Shown in pieces: positions 6,507 through 9,318 of a stretch of DNA of 9,318 nt. Where the stretch lies: contig NZ_MWSM01000073.1 in the NCBI RefSeq assembly GCF_002087075.1, positions 222 through 9,539 on the forward strand. Direction: 5' to 3'. The notes under the pieces were generated by a model. The model worked only from the letters and a program-made list of their open reading frames with translations. It searched no databases and had not been told where the DNA came from. The DNA comes from Streptococcus pseudopneumoniae ATCC BAA-960 = CCUG 49455. GTDB lineage: Bacteria; Bacillota; Bacilli; Lactobacillales; Streptococcaceae. Each line of letters opens with the position of its first letter. Positions within the stretch are counted from its first letter, which is position 1. The position numbers and the translations under genes are program-made.

Positions 6507-6995
6507 CTATTCACCACTCTCCAGTTCATCCATGTCTTGTTCAAATTTTTTCTGAGCCCATTCGCCATAGCTCTTCAGACCAAGATTGCCAATAAAGACC
6601 CACGGAAGGTAAATGACATAAGTAATGACCCAAGCAGACAGGTATTTAAAATTCAAAGGATTGTGCTGATAAATTTCTATGTTGAATTGATAATTCTGCA
6701 ACATCAAAAGAGCCGTAATAGCCAAGGTTAGGAAAAAACAACCCAAAATCGTAAAATGAAAACGACTATAGTAGGTCACTCCCAGATAACGGGCGCGATT
6801 GAAAAAGTAAAATGTCCCTATGATGATAACGATTAGCAGCATATTAGAATTAAAAAGGCTTGGTGCTAATACTGAAATGATATAAGATAGGAGCGACAAA
6901 GCAATGCAGATATAGAAACTTTCAGAGCCCGCTTTATTGAACAGTTGTTCTTCTCTTTCGTCTAGTAATTGATAATAATAAAATCTATTTTTCAT
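6507..6995 (-). CDS. Four-helix membrane protein of unknown function, paired with XRE regulator
   Basis: A 162-residue protein that I cannot place in a family with confidence. The start at 6995 has GGAGG six bases upstream and overlaps the end of the XRE gene by 11 bp. An N-terminal cytosolic stretch 'LLDEREEQLFNKAGSESF' (10-27) is followed by four predicted membrane segments at about 26-46, 51-66, 80-99 and 119-139, and a short acidic tail (150-162). Firmicutes commonly pair a small HTH_3 regulator with a small multi-spanning membrane protein that begins with a 'DERE' motif; this fits that layout. The role is unknown in most cases: stress sensing or regulator sequestration are guesses. No terminator separates it from pncB, so read-through into the NAD operon is possible. 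Confidence 0.85.
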   Translation of the reverse strand: MKNRFYYYQLLDEREEQLFNKAGSESFYICIALSLLSYIISVLAPSLFNSNMLLIVIIIGTFYFFNRARYLGVTYYSRFHFTILGCFFLTLAITALLMLQNYQFNIEIYQHNPLNFKYLSAWVITYVIYLPWVFIGNLGLKSYGEWAQKKFEQDMDELESGE

Positions 6996-7194
6996 CTTCT
7001 TCCTCCCAAAATAGTTGGTCTAGGGTTTTCCCTAAACATCTGCAAATGGACTGGCAGAGCGAGAGACTGGGATTGTATTTCCCCGCCTCTATCAAACCAA
7101 TAGTCTGGCGCGTCACCCCGACAGCATCTGCTAGTTGACCTTGAGTTAAATCAAGCTCTACCCGAGCTAATTTTAATTTTAAATTTTTAACCAC
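6985..7194 (-). CDS. XRE/HTH_3 family transcriptional regulator (GTG start)
   Basis: A compact 69-residue DNA-binding protein made of a single helix-turn-helix domain. 'TQGQLADAVGVTRQTIGLIEAGKYNPSL' (about 17-44) is the classic HTH_3 pattern, and the tail ends in 'LDQLFWEEEDEK'. I start it at GTG 7194-7192 because AAGGAGG (7207-7201) sits exactly six bases upstream. The longer in-frame ATG at 7224 has no good ribosome site and would add ten basic residues that are not part of the domain. It overlaps the membrane-protein gene by 11 bp and is probably autoregulated through the palindrome at 7254-7264. Confidence 0.9.
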   Translation of the reverse strand: MVKNLKLKLARVELDLTQGQLADAVGVTRQTIGLIEAGKYNPSLSLCQSICRCLGKTLDQLFWEEEDEK

Positions 7195-7253
7195 CTTCGT
7201 CCTCCTTATAATTTTAATACTCATCTACTCTTAAAAAATTCCAAACTAACACA

Positions 7254-7264
7254 AGCTGTCAGCT
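7254..7264. promoter_or_regulatory. Palindrome, likely XRE autoregulatory operator
   Basis: AGCTG-T-CAGCT is a perfect 11-bp palindrome that begins 5 bp downstream of a TATAAT (7274-7269, minus strand), so it would cover the transcription start. Its size and position suit a small dimeric HTH_3 regulator. Confidence 0.5.
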
Positions 7265-7268
7265 ATTT

Positions 7269-7274
7269 ATTATA
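7269..7274 (-). promoter_or_regulatory. -10 box of the XRE-membrane protein operon
   Basis: A perfect TATAAT on the minus strand, about 75 bp before the GTG start. No convincing -35 is seen at 16-18 bp (ACTGGA at 17), so this promoter is weak or activator-dependent. Confidence 0.4.
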
Positions 7275-7579
7275 ACCCCATTAATTTGCACTCCAGTATT
7301 ATCTTCAGCCGAAAATCAGTATTTTAGGTTGTTTGAAATAAACTTCCTAGTTTACTCTTTTATTTTTATTTAGTATTAGCTTTAGTAGGATCTTTTAAAC
7401 GAGTTTTTATTGCTTATATTTCTTGTTTAGTTTAGTTGGTTTCATATCACTATTATATAATGCTTTTGGAAATGAGCCTAGTATAAGTCAAAAACGTGTT
7501 GAATAGTGAAAGCAGGAGCATACCAAGATGACTGATTTTTTTACTAGATTTTAAGTTTGCAAAATAATACTAAATGAAA
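7275..7579. other. Spacer between the XRE operon and the decayed permease
   Basis: About 300 AT-rich bases. A TATAAT occurs on the plus strand near 7455 but lacks a -35 partner and leads to no gene. I see no clear terminator, RNA gene or coding remnant. Confidence 0.4.
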
Positions 7580-8301
7580 CTAAAATGAATACTTCTTGCT
7601 TTTCTTGAGAGTGAAAAAGTACAATAAAATGATTGTAGTGATTACCACAAGATACTGACTAATAGACATCGTATTTGAAGCCACAAATACAGGTAAAGAA
7701 TAAAAAGGAAGAAGTTCAATTGCTTTGATAAACAAATCATTACTAGTATTCATCATCATCGTATTTAATATATTAGGGATAAAGAGTAGTAAAGCTACTA
7801 AAATACCAAGCCACTTTTCAATTTGTATAAATAGAAAATGTAAGATAATAGAAAATAAAATAGGACTAACAAAATTGTATTGACTACAATAGCTACTATA
7901 AAATCTAATCCTAAAGCACCTGGAACACCCAATTTACTTACGATGACTAGTAGCACAATGCCATTCAAAGCATAAATAATGGAAACTCAGATGGCATATA
8001 GAAAATTAGATAAGACGTAAATCATCCGATTTTTCTGTTGATTATAAAACAAACTTACCGTATTGTGGGAAAAATCTCTACTAATGACTCAATTAGCATG
8101 TATAACAGCCATTAACATACTGGGCATAGCATAAAAGTTTGAAATATGCTTAATACCTAGCGATGTCCCTTGAGTCTTTAGAATAAAGAATGTAGCCAAT
8201 ATTGGCGGTATAAACGAGATAAGCAAACCGAGATATATTACGCCTGATGAATATAAATTTCTTATATTTCCCTTAAGAAAATTCAATTTATTTAATTTCA
8301 T
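7580..8301 (-). pseudogene. ABC-2 type permease, disrupted by two TGA stops and a frameshift
   Basis: The ATG at 8301 follows AGGAAGG and lies 15 bp after the ATPase gene's natural stop. The frame stops at codon 71 (TGA 8091-8089), continues with sensible membrane-protein sequence 'VISRDFSHNTVSLFYNQQ', and stops again at codon 105 (TGA 7989-7987). It then runs on to codon 168. A shift in about 7835-7905 joins a second frame ('EKWLGILVALLLFIPNIL' to 'TLKKSKKYSF', stop TAG 7582-7580). Reconstructed, it is about 240 residues with six likely membrane helices, the size and shape of bacitracin/lantibiotic-immunity permeases. Tryptophan would fit at both TGA positions (HANWVISRD, YAIWVSIIY). With this many lesions it is almost certainly non-functional. 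Confidence 0.85.
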
Positions 8302-8316
8302 GATGATAACCTTCCT

Positions 8317-9162
8317 TTATTTTGAACGATTTAGATAAATATCTTTAAGCGTCTCTTTTTTAGTTTCAAAATCAACTACTTTAATAGAGTTTTCGTTAAA
8401 AAATTTAAAAAGCTCACTACTTTGAATATTACCAGACATCGTAATTCTCAGTCCCTCTTCCTGAACAATATCCCCAAATTCTTGTTTGGTAATGAAAATG
8501 TCTCTATCTGTAGCTGATGAAAAAGCTATCTCAAATAAGCAATTATGACTATCTTTTTCTACTTTTTAAAATGTCAAAAGCCCGTTCTCCAAGAAAAGAA
8601 CCCTTTCACAAATTTCTTCAATGTCTTCTAATTTATGACTCGATATTAAAATTCCCACGTTTTCATTTAAAGCTAATTTTTTTAGAACCGCTAAAACTAT
8701 TTGTGACGATTCAATATCTAAACCATTAGTCGGTTCATCTAAAATCAATATATCAGGTTCCGTAACGAGAGTTAGAAGCAAAGCTAATTTTTGTTTTGTC
8801 CCCAGAGAATAAGTCTTTACTTTTTTATTGATAGACTGAGTCAAATCTAACTCTTGGATCAAACTTCCAAATCTTTCTTGATTGTAGTCAACACCATATA
8901 AATTTGACAAATATTTTAAATTCTCTAAACCTGTTTTAGATAAAAATAATTTTGGTTCTTCAATTAAATACCCAACATTATCACTGCTTATAATATTACC
9001 TGAAGTCGGTTGATTATTCTGACCAAGAATTTTCATCAACGTACTCTTACCAACTCCATTTCTCCCTACTAGACCAACAATTTCACCCTTATTAAGTGCG
9101 AAATTTATATCTTTGAGAATGATTGAATGACCATAATGCTTACTTACATTTATAACTTCCAT
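8317..9162 (-). pseudogene. ABC transporter ATPase (BcrA type) with in-frame TAA at codon 199
   Basis: From ATG 9162 (GGAGG eight bases upstream) the frame gives 198 residues, then TAA (8568-8566). It resumes in the same frame for 82 codons to TAA 8319-8317, so the original protein had 281 residues. Walker A 'GRNGVGKST' is at 33-41. The signature 'YSLGTKQ' (118-124) is the SLG variant of bacitracin/lantibiotic exporters. Walker B 'ILILDEPTNGLD' (138-149) and H-loop 'SSH' (174-176) precede the stop, so the shortened product keeps every nucleotide-binding motif. The tail after the stop ends 'KETLKDIYLNRSK', a normal C-terminus for this family. The role would be ATP-driven export of, or immunity to, a peptide antibiotic or bacteriocin. 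Its partner permease is more badly broken, which makes loss of the system likely. Confidence 0.88.
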
Positions 9163-9213
9163 TTTTTATTCCTCCATTAATATTCTTGGTTTTCTCTTTG
9201 ATTCTCATTAATT

Positions 9214-9237
9214 TTAAAAAGTTGCGCCTCTTTTTAA
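9214..9237 (-). promoter_or_regulatory. Inverted repeat at the ABC operon transcription start
   Basis: TTAAAAAG (9214-9221) and CTTTTTAA (9230-9237) are perfect complements around the 8-base core TTGCGCCT. The repeat covers the predicted +1, where a repressor could act. It could also fold at the 5' end of the RNA. Confidence 0.4.
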
Positions 9238-9241
9238 CAAC

Positions 9242-9269
9242 ATTATATCATATATCTAACTTAATGCAA
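9242..9269 (-). promoter_or_regulatory. Promoter of the ABC transporter genes
   Basis: A perfect -10 TATAAT (9247-9242) with the extended TG one base upstream, a 16-bp spacer, and a weak -35 TTGCAT (9269-9264). The start would be near 9235. The promoter is intact although both genes behind it are disrupted. Confidence 0.6.
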
Positions 9270-9318
9270 TATATAAATGTCATTTTGTAAAATTTTATTA
9301 GTCATAACCACCCGTGAA

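Noticed and set aside
6985..7224. 79-aa form of the XRE regulator starting at ATG 7224
   Set aside because: No ribosome site precedes that ATG, whereas AAGGAGG is ideally placed for the GTG at 7194 and the extra ten residues lie outside the HTH domain.
8089..8301. 70-aa small membrane protein as an independent gene
   Set aside because: Homologous permease sequence continues in the same frame after the stop, so this is the first part of a broken permease gene.

Overview
The window looks like a chromosomal stretch from a Streptococcus of the mitis/pneumoniae/oralis group. The evidence is low GC, AGGAGG ribosome sites, extended -10 (TGnTATAAT) promoters, two YSIRK-type signal peptides on G5-repeat surface proteins, and a nicotinate-salvage pair (pncB-nadE). 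The species call is inference from style and gene content. Every gene I accept is on the minus strand, so the operons read from right to left.

Layout from right to left. 8317-9162 and 7580-8301 hold a decayed two-gene ABC exporter of the bacitracin/lantibiotic-resistance style. Its ATPase carries one in-frame TAA and its permease carries two in-frame TGAs plus a frameshift. 6985-7194 and 6507-6995 encode a small XRE-type regulator translationally overlapped with an unidentified four-helix membrane protein, preceded by an 11-bp palindrome near the likely transcription start. 4931-6391 and 4110-4934 are pncB and nadE, which share an ATGA overlap and a clear extended -10 promoter. A long inverted repeat lies in the pncB leader. 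Together they make NaMN from nicotinate and carry out the last step to NAD.

3720-4116 is a gene-free spacer dense in hairpins. It contains a two-copy tandem duplication (period about 102 bp) that alternates a 24-bp motif with two kinds of terminator-like hairpin. 3160-3711 is a RimJ/RimL-type GNAT acetyltransferase. 2588-3159 holds nothing I recognise.

1-2530 is the most unusual part: two tandem genes, each with its own YSIRK-like signal peptide and G5 repeats. The first is cut short at 189 codons inside a G5 repeat, and its TGA overlaps the ATG of the second in an ATGA. The second is open to the left edge of the window (654 codons seen, C-terminus and any cell-wall anchor outside). Near-identical repeat DNA is shared between the two genes in compatible reading frames, so one recombination event would fuse the first signal peptide to the second gene's repeat stalk. 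I see no CRISPR array, tRNA, rRNA or intact insertion sequence.
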